In this document: positions 53,262 through 62,516 of the stretch, piece by piece
Position numbering within the stretch: position 1 is the first letter of the stretch
Layout: each line of letters starts with the position of its first letter
NCBI GenBank assembly: GCA_045580325.1
Contig: JAZNNR010000007.1
Coordinates: 1 to 64,000, forward strand
From: SIG672 sp045580325
GTDB taxonomy: Bacteria > Bacillota > Clostridia > Oscillospirales > CAG-272
Reading direction: 5' to 3'
DNA: 64,000 nt
The notes under the pieces: model-generated
Told to the model about the DNA's origin: nothing
Databases searched by the model: none
Seen by the model: only the letters and a program-made list of their open reading frames with translations
Made by a program: the position numbers and the translations under genes

Positions 53262-56177
53262 ATGGCTACTAAAAACAGTAGAGAAAAAGAGCCTGATATA
53301 ATAGAAAGAAAAAGACCTGCAAACAAACAAAATGGGGCAAAAACGCAGGAAAAGCAGAATAAAAACAGGGTAAAGCCTCAAAATGCACCGCAGGAAACGC
53401 CTGTGCAGGAGAGTATAAACAGACCTGATCCTAACAGCCTCGGAAATCAGGCGATGATATTTATAATGGTCATACTTTCGATATTCTTTGCATTTTGTAT
53501 TTTGCTCACCGATATGAGCAAGGGTGTAAACGGAATATCCGGACCGATAGGATATTACACCTGCAAGCTTCTTTACGGACTTTTCGGATACGGAGCTTGG
53601 TTTATCCCGCTTGTTTTTGTTGCTTACGCGCTTTTTTGGAAGAAGAGCGTCGTAAGAAATATACTCGTACCTAAAATCGTTATCGGCGTCGTGGCACTTG
53701 CCTCTTTTTCAACATTCATTCAGACAGTCGGACTCACAGTAGGCGGCTTTGACAGAGCGGTAAAATTCTGGGACCTTAAAATCTACTGGGATTTCCTCTC
53801 GGGAAAAAGCGGCGGCGGAATAATCGGCGGATTTTTCGGCGGACTCCTCTATGCAGGATTTAAGACCGTTTCGCTGATAGTTATGGCATTTGTGCTTCTC
53901 ACTGCCATTATGTTTATGTTTGAGATAACACCCGCCAGACTCGGAAAAATGCTTCTGAGATTTATAAAATACTTACGCAGTAAAATAGTAGCCTCTTATA
54001 ATCGCGCAAAGGAAAGACGTATAGCTGCAAGGGAAGAAGCGGCACTTGAAGCTGCAAGACTCGAGGATGAGCGTCTTGCCGCCGAGAAGGAAGAAAAAAT
54101 AAGACTTGCAAAAGAGAGAGTAGAGCGCGAAAAACGCGAGCGCGAAGAACAGGAGCGCCTTGAAAAAGAAAAGAAGGCGTTTGAAGACTCAAAGGCCGAG
54201 TCGGACGTGCCGTCAAAAAAGGCAGATTATATATCTTATTATGACTCACAGGATAAAAAGACTCCCGAGCCTGAGAATATCGCTAAGCAGGAAGTACGTA
54301 AAAAGACTGTTGAAATAACTCCGGTCGATATGGAGGAAATAGAGGACTATAAGACAGCGGACGACGTACACGTGGATAGAGAAACACTTGGAGAAGAGAT
54401 CAGCCACGAGGACGTAAAGAAGATATTTTCCGAGGAAACAGAGGAACTTCCGTCGGGTGAGTTTATTCCCCCGAGTGAAAAGGAATATGATATTGACGGA
54501 AATGAGCTTAGAACCGGAAAAACCGTAAAAACACAAAAAATCACTCCCGAGGCTTCGTCTATAACGCCTAACAAGTTTGACGAGCTTCCTATCGAGATAA
54601 TGGAGGTTGAGCGCGAGAGCGTTCTTCCCGAGCTTGACATTCCCACGTCGAAGCCTTACGAGCTTCCGCCCATCGACCTTCTCAGCGTTGGTGAATCGGG
54701 CAGCGAGGGCGACTCCCCCGAGGAGCTTGAGGCTAACGCAAAGCGTCTTGTTGAGGTTTTAAGGAGCTTTAAGGTTGACGTTGAGGTCGTGCATATTTCT
54801 CACGGTCCTACGATCACAAGATACGAGGTTGCGCCTAAGGCAGGCGTAAAAGTTCGTTCCATATCGGGACTCGTTGATGACATCGCGCTTAATATGAAGA
54901 CAAGCGGTGTCCGTATTGAGCCTATTCCGGGCAAGGTTGCCGTCGGAATTGAAGTTCCCAACAGATGCAGAGCAACCGTTTTCCTTAGAAACCTTATAGA
55001 TACAGACCAGTTCAGAAATGCCAAGAGCAAGGTTGCCTGTGCGCTCGGCGTGAATATCGCGGGAGAGCCTGTCCTTCTTGATATTGCAAAGATGCCTCAC
55101 CTTCTTATCGCGGGTGCTACCGGTATGGGTAAATCGGTATGTATAAACAGCCTTCTTGTAAGCCTTCTTTACAGAGCAAAGCCCGACGAGGTAAAGCTTA
55201 TACTCGTTGACCCTAAAAAAGTAGAGCTTAACGTTTATAATAAGCTTCCGCACCTTCTCGTTCCCGTGCTTAACGCACCGCAGAAGGCGGCAGGCGCACT
55301 TGCGTGGGCAGTAATCGAAATGGAACGCCGTTTTACTCTCATCGAGCAGTACGGTGTAAGAAACCTTGCCGGATATAACGCGATAGTTGCCCAAAGCGAC
55401 GACGGCGATATGGAATATCTGCCGCATATTATTATCGTAATAGACGAGCTTGCCGACCTTATGATGCAAGCGGGCGATGAGGTCGAGGATTCGATCTGCC
55501 GTCTTGCAGCCAAGGCGCGTGCGGCAGGTATGCATATGATACTCGGTACACAGCGTCCCTCTGTTGACGTTATTACAGGTCTTATCAAGGCGAATATTCC
55601 CTCGAGAATTGCATTTACCGTTGCATCGAATGCAGACTCGAGAACTATAATCGACGTAGCAGGAGCTGAAAAACTCATCGGACGAGGCGATATGCTCTAT
55701 GCGCCCGTTCAGGAAATGAAGGCTCTCAGACTTCAGGGTGCGTTTGTCAGCGACGACGAGGTTGAAAGAGTAGTTGAATTTATAAAGGATCAGTGTGAGG
55801 CTTCCTTCGACGCGGATATTATAGAAGAAATCGAAGAGCAGGCAGCTCTTTGCGGAGAAAAGAAAAAGAAGGGTGGATTTGGCTCGTCTTCTTCCTCCGA
55901 TACTTCTTCGGACAGCGGAGAGCTTGATTCCAAGTTCTTCGAAGCGGTCGAGCTTGCGGTTGACGAGCGGAAAATATCGACCTCGCTTATTCAGAGAAAG
56001 CTTTCTCTCGGATACGGACGAGCTGCTAAGATCATTGACGAAATGGAAAAACGCGGCATAGTAAGTGCGCCCGACGGACAGAAGCCGAGAACGGTTCTTA
56101 TCTCACAGCAGGACTACTATGAAATGCGTATAAGACAAAATATGGCGGACACTTCGGGGTATTCGGACAATGACTGA
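53262..56177 (+). CDS. ftsK: DNA translocase FtsK/SpoIIIE
   Basis: 971-residue membrane-anchored DNA pump. An N-terminal charged stretch precedes about four spans (65-220). A long Lys/Glu-rich coiled linker (about 235-310) and acidic linker follow. The motor has ISGLVDDIALNMK, Walker A GATGMGKS (618-625), Walker B IIIVIDELADLMM, and RIAFTVASNADSRTIIDVAGAEKL. A gamma winged helix (about 895-950, STSLIQRKLSLGYGRAAKIIDEME) reads oriented DNA motifs. It would clear DNA at division and, with sigF in the same genome, pump the chromosome into the forespore. Overlaps the next gene by eight bases. Confidence 0.96.
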   Translation: MATKNSREKEPDIIERKRPANKQNGAKTQEKQNKNRVKPQNAPQETPVQESINRPDPNSLGNQAMIFIMVILSIFFAFCILLTDMSKGVNGISGPIGYYTCKLLYGLFGYGAWFIPLVFVAYALFWKKSVVRNILVPKIVIGVVALASFSTFIQTVGLTVGGFDRAVKFWDLKIYWDFLSGKSGGGIIGGFFGGLLYAGFKTVSLIVMAFVLLTAIMFMFEITPARLGKMLLRFIKYLRSKIVASYNRAKERRIAAREEAALEAARLEDERLAAEKEEKIRLAKERVEREKREREEQERLEKEKKAFEDSKAESDVPSKKADYISYYDSQDKKTPEPENIAKQEVRKKTVEITPVDMEEIEDYKTADDVHVDRETLGEEISHEDVKKIFSEETEELPSGEFIPPSEKEYDIDGNELRTGKTVKTQKITPEASSITPNKFDELPIEIMEVERESVLPELDIPTSKPYELPPIDLLSVGESGSEGDSPEELEANAKRLVEVLRSFKVDVEVVHISHGPTITRYEVAPKAGVKVRSISGLVDDIALNMKTSGVRIEPIPGKVAVGIEVPNRCRATVFLRNLIDTDQFRNAKSKVACALGVNIAGEPVLLDIAKMPHLLIAGATGMGKSVCINSLLVSLLYRAKPDEVKLILVDPKKVELNVYNKLPHLLVPVLNAPQKAAGALAWAVIEMERRFTLIEQYGVRNLAGYNAIVAQSDDGDMEYLPHIIIVIDELADLMMQAGDEVEDSICRLAAKARAAGMHMILGTQRPSVDVITGLIKANIPSRIAFTVASNADSRTIIDVAGAEKLIGRGDMLYAPVQEMKALRLQGAFVSDDEVERVVEFIKDQCEASFDADIIEEIEEQAALCGEKKKKGGFGSSSSSDTSSDSGELDSKFFEAVELAVDERKISTSLIQRKLSLGYGRAAKIIDEMEKRGIVSAPDGQKPRTVLISQQDYYEMRIRQNMADTSGYSDND

Positions 56178-56703
56178 TAAAGCTCTGTGTAGTCCCGAAA
56201 TTGTCAGAGCATCGCAGAAGGATATGCTCTCTGTCAAAGACTTGTGGCAGGGAATATTCGGCGATGACAGCAAGTTTATTGACCGATTTTACAGGGCTTT
56301 TCCGATAGGAGAGAACACCCTTGTTGCCAAAATCGGTGAAAAGACTGTCGGCATGGTAAACGCTCTCGACTGCAAGCTCACGTGTAAAAACGAGCTTTTT
56401 TACGGAAAGTATATATACGCACTTGCCGTTTCAAACGAATATCGAGGCAAGGGTATCGCAAAAGCACTTCTCGAGATCTGCGAGGAAGGCGACTTTGTTC
56501 TTCTCGTGCCCGAAACGAAGGGTCTATTTGATATGTACGCCCACCTCGGATATAGTAAAAAAACACAGGTGGATGTCAGATTTACCGAGCCTTTCCTCTT
56601 TTTCACCGAAGGGAAAAGTAGTGATGGTGTGTCTGCGCTTGTAAAAATAAAAGACAGCAGGCTTGAAGATTTTGACAGCCAAAAGGGCGATTTTTATATA
56701 TAA
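56170..56703 (+). CDS. GNAT family N-acetyltransferase
   Basis: 177 residues. The acetyl-CoA pyrophosphate loop is ALAVSNEYRGKGIAKALLEI (about 80-99), preceded by the central strand YGKYIYALAV, and GLFDMYAHLGY gives motif B. The substrate is unknown. Its ATG lies within the last codons of ftsK, so it is translationally coupled to it. Slightly longer than the minimal domain owing to a C-terminal tail. Confidence 0.82.
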   Translation: MTDKALCSPEIVRASQKDMLSVKDLWQGIFGDDSKFIDRFYRAFPIGENTLVAKIGEKTVGMVNALDCKLTCKNELFYGKYIYALAVSNEYRGKGIAKALLEICEEGDFVLLVPETKGLFDMYAHLGYSKKTQVDVRFTEPFLFFTEGKSSDGVSALVKIKDSRLEDFDSQKGDFYI

Positions 56704-56737
56704 AATCATTTAAGCTTGACTTTTGGAGGAAATTACA

Positions 56738-57289
56738 ATGGTTTACGTTTTTCTTGCAAACGGCTTTGAAGAAACAGAAGCAATATGCCCGATAGATATT
56801 ATGCTCCGTGCGGGAATAGAGGTAGAGCTTATCTCTGTATCCGACGATCTTACGGTCAAGGGAGCGCACGGAATAGATATCAAAGCGGATAAAAGGATAA
56901 ACGAGATCTCGCTATCCCGCGACGATCTTGAGCTTATAATGCTTCCGGGCGGAATGCCGGGGACGACAAACCTGTACGACTGCCGTCCTCTGCGCGATAT
57001 GCTCGTTCTTGCGGCAAATAAGGGTATAACGATTGCCGCTATATGCGCCGCGCCTATGATACTCGGACGGCTCGGACTTCTTGCAGATAAAACTGCGGTC
57101 TGCTATCCCGGCTTTGAGGACGAGCTTATAGGAGCTAAGATACCGAAAAGAGCAAAGGTCACAGTAAGTGAAAATATTATAACGGCAGCGGGTATGGGAG
57201 TGGCTACCGAGTTTGGACTTGCCATAGTAGAAAAACTGCGCTCCAAAAGAGAAGCCGTAAAGATAGCAAAGGCTATCAGATTTAAGTGA
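56738..57289 (+). CDS. DJ-1/PfpI family protein
   Basis: 183 residues of the DJ-1/YajL group. The nucleophile-elbow Cys103 lies in ITIAAICAAPMIL, with the conserved acidic segment FEETEAI (10-16) and the GGMPGT loop (71-76). Relatives act in oxidative or glyoxal stress, or as glutamine-amidotransferase-like hydrolases. The ATG at 56738 with TTGGAGG just upstream is the start; an in-frame TTG at 56723 is part of that site region and is not preferred. Confidence 0.9.
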   Translation: MVYVFLANGFEETEAICPIDIMLRAGIEVELISVSDDLTVKGAHGIDIKADKRINEISLSRDDLELIMLPGGMPGTTNLYDCRPLRDMLVLAANKGITIAAICAAPMILGRLGLLADKTAVCYPGFEDELIGAKIPKRAKVTVSENIITAAGMGVATEFGLAIVEKLRSKREAVKIAKAIRFK

Positions 57290-57322
57290 TACCGATAAAA
57301 AATATATTCGGAGAAATCAGTA

Positions 57323-57916
57323 ATGTGTCAGATAAAAGAAGAAAAAAACGCCCTGCGTGCCGTATATTCGCAGCGCAGAGCTGATATGGATATCGAGAGA
57401 AAGAAAAAGCTCGATGAAAAAATAATAAATAAATTTATGTCGCTTGCGACCTACCGCTACGCGCACACTCTGCTTCTTTACTATCCGGTGAAAAACGAGA
57501 TCGACGTTATACCGATCATAGAAAATGCGCTCGCAAGCGGCAAAAAAGTTGCGCTTCCGAGATGCGAGGCGAAGGGCTCGGTGATGTATTATCATTACAT
57601 AAACTCGCTTGACGACCTTGTAGACGGCCGCTTTGGAATAAAAGAGCCCCGCGAGGACGCAGAGCTCTTTGACCGTGAAAATCTCGGCGGTCCGTGCGCG
57701 GTAATTATCCCTGCGCTTGCATACGACAGATCGGGATACAGGCTCGGCTACGGCAAGGGATTTTACGACAGATATTTCAGTAAACCGGGAATTTCAACGG
57801 TAGGACTTATATATTCGGACTTTCTTGCAGACAGGCTTCCGCACGGAAGATACGATATAGCGGTAGATCTTCTTGTGAGCGAAAAAGAGGTGAAAATCGT
57901 TGGCAAAGAAGTTTAA
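57323..57916 (+). CDS. 5-formyltetrahydrofolate cyclo-ligase
   Basis: 197-residue enzyme (MTHFS, YgfA/YqgN type) converting 5-formyl-THF to 5,10-methenyl-THF with ATP. Substrate-loop KNEIDVIPII and the C-terminal signature IPALAYDRSGYRLGYGKGFYDRY are clear. Basic N-terminal K..LRAVYSQRRADM is also typical. GGAG site. Its 3' end overlaps the next gene by 17 bases. Confidence 0.93.
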   Translation: MCQIKEEKNALRAVYSQRRADMDIERKKKLDEKIINKFMSLATYRYAHTLLLYYPVKNEIDVIPIIENALASGKKVALPRCEAKGSVMYYHYINSLDDLVDGRFGIKEPREDAELFDRENLGGPCAVIIPALAYDRSGYRLGYGKGFYDRYFSKPGISTVGLIYSDFLADRLPHGRYDIAVDLLVSEKEVKIVGKEV

Positions 57917-58826
57917 AAGCTCGGGTATTGCGCCCCTTCTTGTGCTTTTTGTTTTCATAATGACTCTTATTATTCGTCTTTTTAATCTTACCTCGGGTAA
58001 AAGTGTAGACGAGATATTTATGAAGACGATAGTTGCACAAATAGTGATATTTGCTCTCCCTGCGCTTTTTTATATACGCACACGCGACGATAAGTATTTT
58101 TCAAACATAAACGTAAGCGCGATGATTCCGTCAAAGACCCTCTTTTTGATATATACACTCGGCGTTCTCGTTATAGGAAGTATGCTTATACAGTTTATCG
58201 TTTATGCACTCGGTGGGCAGGAGTACGCTGTTTCGACAACGGGGCAGGAGCTTTCGGCAATAAGTGAAACAAGCGGATTTTCTTACGTTTTTCTTGCGCT
58301 CTGCCTTGTTCCCGCGATATGTGAGGAATTTGTTTTCAGAGGCATACTTTTGTATGAATACAGCGGCTACGGCAAGTTTTGCGCGATAAGTCTGTCCTCG
58401 CTCGCCTTTGCGATGCTTCACTTTGATATAAACGGCTTTCTTTCCTATTTCTTCTGCGGAATCGTTCTCAGCAGCGCATACTATATAACGCAGAATCTTT
58501 TTATAACGATACTGCTTCATCTTGCAAATAATCTGTTCAGTATATACGCTATACCGCTTGTTTCGCAGATGATACTCGGCTCGGGAAGTATGCTCTTTTC
58601 GCTGTTTATTCTTGTTTCGCTCTTCCTGCTCACCCTCACTCTGTCGCTTCGCGAAGCGTCGATAATATACTGGGAATATTCGGTAGGCGACGCTCTTATG
58701 AAGAAGAACGAAAAGGAGCAAAAGGGAAGAACACGCGGAATATATGCCATAACAGAGGTATTTCTTTCTCCCGTGTTTTTGATATGCGCGCTTCTTTTCA
58801 CGGTAATGTCTATCTTCGTGTTTTAA
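57900..58826 (+). CDS. CPBP family intramembrane protease
   Basis: 308 residues, about eight spans. CPBP motifs intact: CEEFVFRGILLYEY (Glu-Glu and Arg), FAMLHFDINGF (His), and LLHLANN (His, Asn). Second CPBP protein in the window, only distantly like the one at 8.9 kb. Start is TTG at 57900, inside the cyclo-ligase gene, with GAGGTG as its site; this suggests coupled translation. Substrate unknown. Confidence 0.87.
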   Translation: MAKKFKSSGIAPLLVLFVFIMTLIIRLFNLTSGKSVDEIFMKTIVAQIVIFALPALFYIRTRDDKYFSNINVSAMIPSKTLFLIYTLGVLVIGSMLIQFIVYALGGQEYAVSTTGQELSAISETSGFSYVFLALCLVPAICEEFVFRGILLYEYSGYGKFCAISLSSLAFAMLHFDINGFLSYFFCGIVLSSAYYITQNLFITILLHLANNLFSIYAIPLVSQMILGSGSMLFSLFILVSLFLLTLTLSLREASIIYWEYSVGDALMKKNEKEQKGRTRGIYAITEVFLSPVFLICALLFTVMSIFVF

Positions 58827-58841
58827 TATAGGTGGTAATAA

Positions 58842-59555
58842 ATGATTTCGTTCAGAGAAGAATTCACAGAAATATTTAACTCGCTCGGACTTCAGAAATA
58901 CACTGGAGAAGAGTATATAGAGCGCTTTGAAATTCTGTATGAAGATCTTGTGGAAACAAATAAGGTAATGAATCTTACAGCGCTTACCGAGCAGCGTCAG
59001 GTCATTCTCGGACATTTTGCAGACAGTCTTATGGCAGTAGATAAAATAAAAGAGGGAGCCGAGGTCATAGACGTCGGATGCGGCGGCGGATTTCCGACAC
59101 TGCCTCTTGCTATTGCCCGTCCCGATATTTCGATCACTGCGCTCGATTCTACGGCAAAGAAGCTCACTTTTGTGTCAGGTATGGCGAAAAAGCTCGGACT
59201 TTCGGTGAAAACACTCCCGATGCGTGCCGAGGACGCTTCAAAGATGCCCGAATACCGCGAAAAATTCGACGCCTGCGTGTCGAGAGCGGTGGCAAGACTT
59301 AACGTGCTTGACGAGATATGTCTGCCCTTTGTCAAAAAAGGCGGTATCTTCGTTGCTATGAAGGGCGCGGGGGCAGAGCTTGAATACAGCGAAGCCGAAA
59401 GGGGAATAAAAACGCTCGGCGGCGAGCTTGAAGCCTTTGATCAGCTAAGCATCGACGAGCTTGGCGCAAGAGCGCTTATAGTTGTAAAGAAGGTAGAAAG
59501 CACCCCGCAAAAATATCCGCGCGCCTATGCGAAGATAAAGAAAAATCCGATTTAA
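58842..59555 (+). CDS. rsmG: 16S rRNA (guanine527-N7)-methyltransferase RsmG
   Basis: 237-residue GidB enzyme methylating G527 of 16S rRNA. The SAM motif is VIDVGCGGGFPTLPLA (about 75-90); MNLTAL and the HFADSL segment before it and FDACVSRAVARL after are family hallmarks. Length and order are normal. Unlike the frequent location by the origin with gidA/parA, it sits here in a mixed housekeeping run. AGGTGG site. Confidence 0.96.
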   Translation: MISFREEFTEIFNSLGLQKYTGEEYIERFEILYEDLVETNKVMNLTALTEQRQVILGHFADSLMAVDKIKEGAEVIDVGCGGGFPTLPLAIARPDISITALDSTAKKLTFVSGMAKKLGLSVKTLPMRAEDASKMPEYREKFDACVSRAVARLNVLDEICLPFVKKGGIFVAMKGAGAELEYSEAERGIKTLGGELEAFDQLSIDELGARALIVVKKVESTPQKYPRAYAKIKKNPI

Positions 59556-59583
59556 AGAAAATTAAAAAAGAAGGTCCTTTGAT

Positions 59584-60495
59584 ATGAAAATTTCGGTTTT
59601 GCAGCAGGGTAAAAGATACTACTATGATATGATAAGAGAGAAGCCCGAGCTTGATCTGCTTAAAGAAATGTCCGCAAGGACTCTTGACGACTGCTTTGAG
59701 CTGTTAGATCAGGCAGGCAAAGAGGGTGCGGACCTCGCGGTAACTATCGAAAACGTAAACAGTATCGTAGGATTTGGCGATACACGCTTTCGATATCCTG
59801 AAATATATGAGGGCATTGACGGACCTTTGGTAAAGCGTTTTTCAGAAACTGCAAAAAAGTATAATATGTATATCGTCGCCGGACTTCTTCTGACACTTGA
59901 GGGTAAGACCTATAATACCGCAGTGCTTTTCGGCAGAAACGGGGAGATCGTTGGTATACACAAAAAGGTTCATCTTCCTGCGGGCGAGGAACTTAACGTT
60001 ACTCCGGGCGACCGATTTGAAGTGTTTGAAACTGACGTCGGCAATGTCGGTATGCTTGTTTGCTGGGATCTTCAGTTTCCCGAGGCGGCACGCGAGCTTG
60101 CACTCGGCGGAGCGGATCTTATTGCCTGCCCGACGTGGGGATGGGAAAATATCTACGGACTTTCAAGAGCATACGAAAACAGCGTAACTATTGCAGCGGC
60201 AATGGGTATGCACCCAAATGGCGTTGTGTCCTTCTGCGATCCGAGCTGTATTGTAGATAATATGGGAAATATCGTTGCACTTGCACCGAGAGATAAGACC
60301 TGCGTAGTTACGGCTGAAATTGATATAAAGAAAGAGCCCGCACCGCAGTATGGCTCGACCTATTTCTATCCTTCACATTCTATGAGAAAGACACGCTTCA
60401 GTCAGCGAAGACCGGACACCTACCGTCTTGTTAATCTTCCTAATGAGGAAACGCCGCTTTATAACCGTTATTTTGAGAAAAAGGATGAGAAGTGA
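59584..60495 (+). CDS. Carbon-nitrogen hydrolase (nitrilase superfamily) protein
   Basis: 303 residues. The Glu-Lys-Cys triad is visible: Glu56 (VTIENVNS), Lys128 (IHKKVHLP) and Cys160 (MLVCWDLQFPEAAREL). Members hydrolyse amides or carbamoyl groups such as N-carbamoyl amino acids or omega-amides; the substrate is not decided. Length slightly above the usual 260-290. AGGTCC site is weak. Last gene of the long plus-strand run beginning near 45 kb. Confidence 0.9.
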   Translation: MKISVLQQGKRYYYDMIREKPELDLLKEMSARTLDDCFELLDQAGKEGADLAVTIENVNSIVGFGDTRFRYPEIYEGIDGPLVKRFSETAKKYNMYIVAGLLLTLEGKTYNTAVLFGRNGEIVGIHKKVHLPAGEELNVTPGDRFEVFETDVGNVGMLVCWDLQFPEAARELALGGADLIACPTWGWENIYGLSRAYENSVTIAAAMGMHPNGVVSFCDPSCIVDNMGNIVALAPRDKTCVVTAEIDIKKEPAPQYGSTYFYPSHSMRKTRFSQRRPDTYRLVNLPNEETPLYNRYFEKKDEK

Positions 60496-60498
60496 ATG

Positions 60499-60513
60499 TT
60501 AGCACAATGCTAA
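60499..60513. promoter_or_regulatory. Small palindrome TTAGCACAATGCTAA
   Basis: Perfect six-base arms around three bases, directly after the nitrilase-family stop and followed by TGTTTGTTT. It could be a weak terminator or an operator for the next gene. It is not the CIRCE element, whose half-site TTAGCACTC and nine-base spacer are absent. Confidence 0.4.
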
Positions 60514-60543
60514 TGTTTGTTTGCATAGGAGAGGAAAATTACT

Positions 60544-61053
60544 ATGAAAAAACAAAAGATTTACGGAATAATTGCGGTAGTAATTTTTTTAAGTGTAACA
60601 CTTTTGCCGCTTTTTGTCAGCGTTATACGTGAGAAGATTGAATATCCTGATGGCCGTAGCTTTTGTATTTTTTCGGATATTTCAGATTGTGAAAAATTCG
60701 AAGAATATGATGGTGTTGAGGTAAAAAAGCACGACACGCCAAAAAAAGACAAATACCTTAAGGGTTTGAAATACGAGAGATTTTACGCCGGCGAAATTTC
60801 GAGTGGGGATTTCGAGTTTGACATTTTTGCATACGAATTTTGTGATGAGGAAAGCGCAAAAAAATATTACGATAACGTTACAGGTGTTGATACCGAACGA
60901 AATCCCACCTATTTGAGTTCGTGGGGAACGTTTTCCGGTGAGCTGGTAGTTATTCATGGAAAAAATGCGTATATTCTCCGCACATCTACTTACGACCGAA
61001 ATCAAGCGTTAGATTTTATAAATGAGATCTTCAAGGTTAAAGTAGGAACATAA
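60544..61053 (+). CDS. Small membrane-anchored hypothetical protein
   Basis: 169 residues, no family recognised. Lys-rich N-terminus and one span (about 7-27, GIIAVVIFLSVTLLPLFVSV), then an outer domain of mixed strands and helices (FDIFAYEFCDEESAKKYYDNV, SGELVVIHGKNAYILRTST). The helix ESAKKYY followed by a strand gives a ferredoxin-like feel but this is only an impression. GGAGAGG site. The gene is more AT-rich than its upstream neighbours and lies next to a MITE-like repeat, which suggests recent gain. Confidence 0.7.
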   Translation: MKKQKIYGIIAVVIFLSVTLLPLFVSVIREKIEYPDGRSFCIFSDISDCEKFEEYDGVEVKKHDTPKKDKYLKGLKYERFYAGEISSGDFEFDIFAYEFCDEESAKKYYDNVTGVDTERNPTYLSSWGTFSGELVVIHGKNAYILRTSTYDRNQALDFINEIFKVKVGT

Positions 61054-61110
61054 TTATTGCAAAGAAAAGCCTCTCGCTTAGGAGCGTTCTCATAAGGATG
61101 TTTGCAAATT

Positions 61111-61144
61111 TCGGTAGAGAGATTGTTTTTCTCTGCCGATTTGT
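61111..61144 (+). terminator. Hairpin terminator after the 169-residue gene
   Basis: TCGGTAGAGA (61111-61120) pairs with TCTCTGCCGA (61130-61139), one G-T pair, followed by TTTGTGTT. The T run is short, so termination may be partial. Confidence 0.55.
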
Positions 61145-61165
61145 GTTATAATGGGGCTAACAGAA

Positions 61166-61299
61166 AGCCTCCCTCCGAGAGGGAGGTGGCACGCGTAGCG
61201 TGACGGAAGGAGCCTGTGTAACTTTAGATTTGTACTGACTTCATTGTAACGCGCTCTCCCTCACCCGACTTCGTCGGGAGCTCCCTCCCGGAGGGAGCC
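61166..61299. repeat. Palindromic MITE-like repeat
   Basis: 134 bases bounded by inverted ends GCCTCCCTCCGAGAGGGAGG and GGCTCCCTCCGGGAGGGAGC (read inward on opposite strands). It includes GGCACGCGTAGCGTGACGGAAGGAGCC and CACCCGACTTCGTCGGGAG sub-hairpins. It has no coding capacity. This class of CTCCCTCC-ended repeat is frequent in intestinal Clostridia from memory. The 371-base gap 61054-61424 also holds GGGCTTTGCCC and GCCTTTGTAATACAAAGGC hairpins (61330-61366). Confidence 0.7.
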
Positions 61300-61424
61300 T
61301 TTGGATACGTGCAACCATAGGGGTATGGGCTTTGCCCTATGCCTTTGTAATACAAAGGCGAAACTGGCGATAAAACAGAGAGATAAATAAGAATTTGTCT
61401 GATCTTAAAAAGGAATGACGAGTG

Positions 61425-61943
61425 ATGAAAAATATCAAGTGCAATGTTAAGCGATCAATTACTATTATTCTTTTGGGCATCGGCCTATTAGCGATATGTT
61501 TCTTTTTTGCATTCTGCAACTTTCGCCAATACGTAGACGTTTCGCTTTTTAATAATGATATTGTGTATTATCTGATAAAGACATTTATGGTCTTTGGCTT
61601 TGTGTTTTTTGGTCTTGGCATATTAGTCATTCTTCGTAGTGTTCTGTTATATAGAAATAAGATGATAGAGATTGGCGATGATTACTTGGTGGATAGATCT
61701 TCGTTTGTTTGTGGTGGCGAAATACGATATACGGAAATTAAAAGTATATATATCAAGGGCATGTTTTTGTGCATTGAGCTTCATAATGGAGAAGAATTCT
61801 TAAAAAAACAAAATTTGCTCAAAAGATTGTTTATGCGTACAAACAAAAAGATGGGGTATGAGTACATTACTATTTCGGATAATTTTTTAAATACTAATTT
61901 ATTTGAAATAACAAAGCTTATCAATGAAAAGATAACTCACTAA
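61425..61943 (+). CDS. Small membrane protein with PH-like tail, STM3941-like
   Basis: 172 residues. Two membrane spans (about 10-30 and 45-70) are followed by a soluble domain with strand pattern MIEIGDDYLVDRSSF, EIRYTEIKSIYIKGMFLCIEL, YEYITISDNFLN, resembling bacterial PH-like domains of the STM3941 type. Function unknown. Starts GTG (61422) and ATG (61425) are adjacent; AAGGA is 11 bases before the ATG. AT-rich with codon use unlike the housekeeping genes, so probably acquired. Ends at the terminator 61972-62007. Confidence 0.7.
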   Translation: MKNIKCNVKRSITIILLGIGLLAICFFFAFCNFRQYVDVSLFNNDIVYYLIKTFMVFGFVFFGLGILVILRSVLLYRNKMIEIGDDYLVDRSSFVCGGEIRYTEIKSIYIKGMFLCIELHNGEEFLKKQNLLKRLFMRTNKKMGYEYITISDNFLNTNLFEITKLINEKITH

Positions 61944-61971
61944 GTTCCAATTTGTCGAACAGAATAAAGTA

Positions 61972-62007
61972 ACCCCGACAGACTATTAAATCTGTCGGGG
62001 TGTTTTT
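61972..62007 (+). terminator. Rho-independent terminator between convergent genes
   Basis: ACCCCGACAGA / TCTGTCGGGGT perfect 11-bp stem with an eight-base loop, then GTTTTT on the plus strand. It separates the plus-strand small gene from the minus-strand Gx transporter ending at 62019 and may also help end the latter. Confidence 0.88.
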
Positions 62008-62018
62008 ATAATCAAATT

Positions 62019-62516
62019 TTATTTTATCCTTATCCTTCTCACAGTAATCGCGCCGACAACACCTATAAATATTCCCGAAATTACGGCGGATATTATAAGC
62101 ACGGGCAGATAAAGAAGTATCTCTTTTACCGAGAAGATAAGAAGTGCGACGAGTATCTGCGCGATATTGTGCACAGTCGCTCCTGCGACGCTGACACCGA
62201 TCTCTGAGAACCTTTCGCTTTTTTTCATTACCGACATTACGGTGATACTGAAAAGCGCGCCCGAAAAGCTGTAAGCGAGCGAAAGTACGCTTCCGAAAAG
62301 CAAAAAAGAGATGAAAACACGGGTAAGCGATACGATAAATGCGCTTTTTACCCCGAATTTGTAAAGAACAAATATCACGGCGAGATTTGCAAGTCCGATC
62401 TTTATTCCGGGAATCGAGGTAAGGGGCGGAATCAGACTTTCGAGATAGGAAAGTCCGAGCGCAACGAGAGTGAACATAGCAAGATATGAGATCTGCCTCG
62501 TTTTACTAAATTTCAC
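62019..62516 (-). CDS. Gx transporter family protein (heptaprenyl diphosphate synthase component I type)
   Basis: 165 residues, five to six hydrophobic spans, ECF S-component-like fold. Recognisable phrases are LGLSYLESLIPP, PGIKIGLANLAVIFVLYKFG and GATVHNIAQILVA. The start is GTG at 62516: it overlaps the stop of the upstream gene in a GTGA four-base overlap and has GGAGGTG upstream, whereas the longer frame to 62609 has no site. Usually found beside NusG-domain-II and Rnf genes, as here; the name comes from an old link to prenyl-quinone synthesis. Transport of a precursor is inferred. Confidence 0.82.
   Translation of the reverse strand: MKFSKTRQISYLAMFTLVALGLSYLESLIPPLTSIPGIKIGLANLAVIFVLYKFGVKSAFIVSLTRVFISFLLFGSVLSLAYSFSGALFSITVMSVMKKSERFSEIGVSVAGATVHNIAQILVALLIFSVKEILLYLPVLIISAVISGIFIGVVGAITVRRIRIK

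Noticed and set aside
60499..60513. CIRCE (HrcA) operator
   Set aside because: Only TTAGCA/TGCTAA arms with a three-base loop; the CIRCE half-sites and nine-base spacer are not present and no chaperone gene follows.
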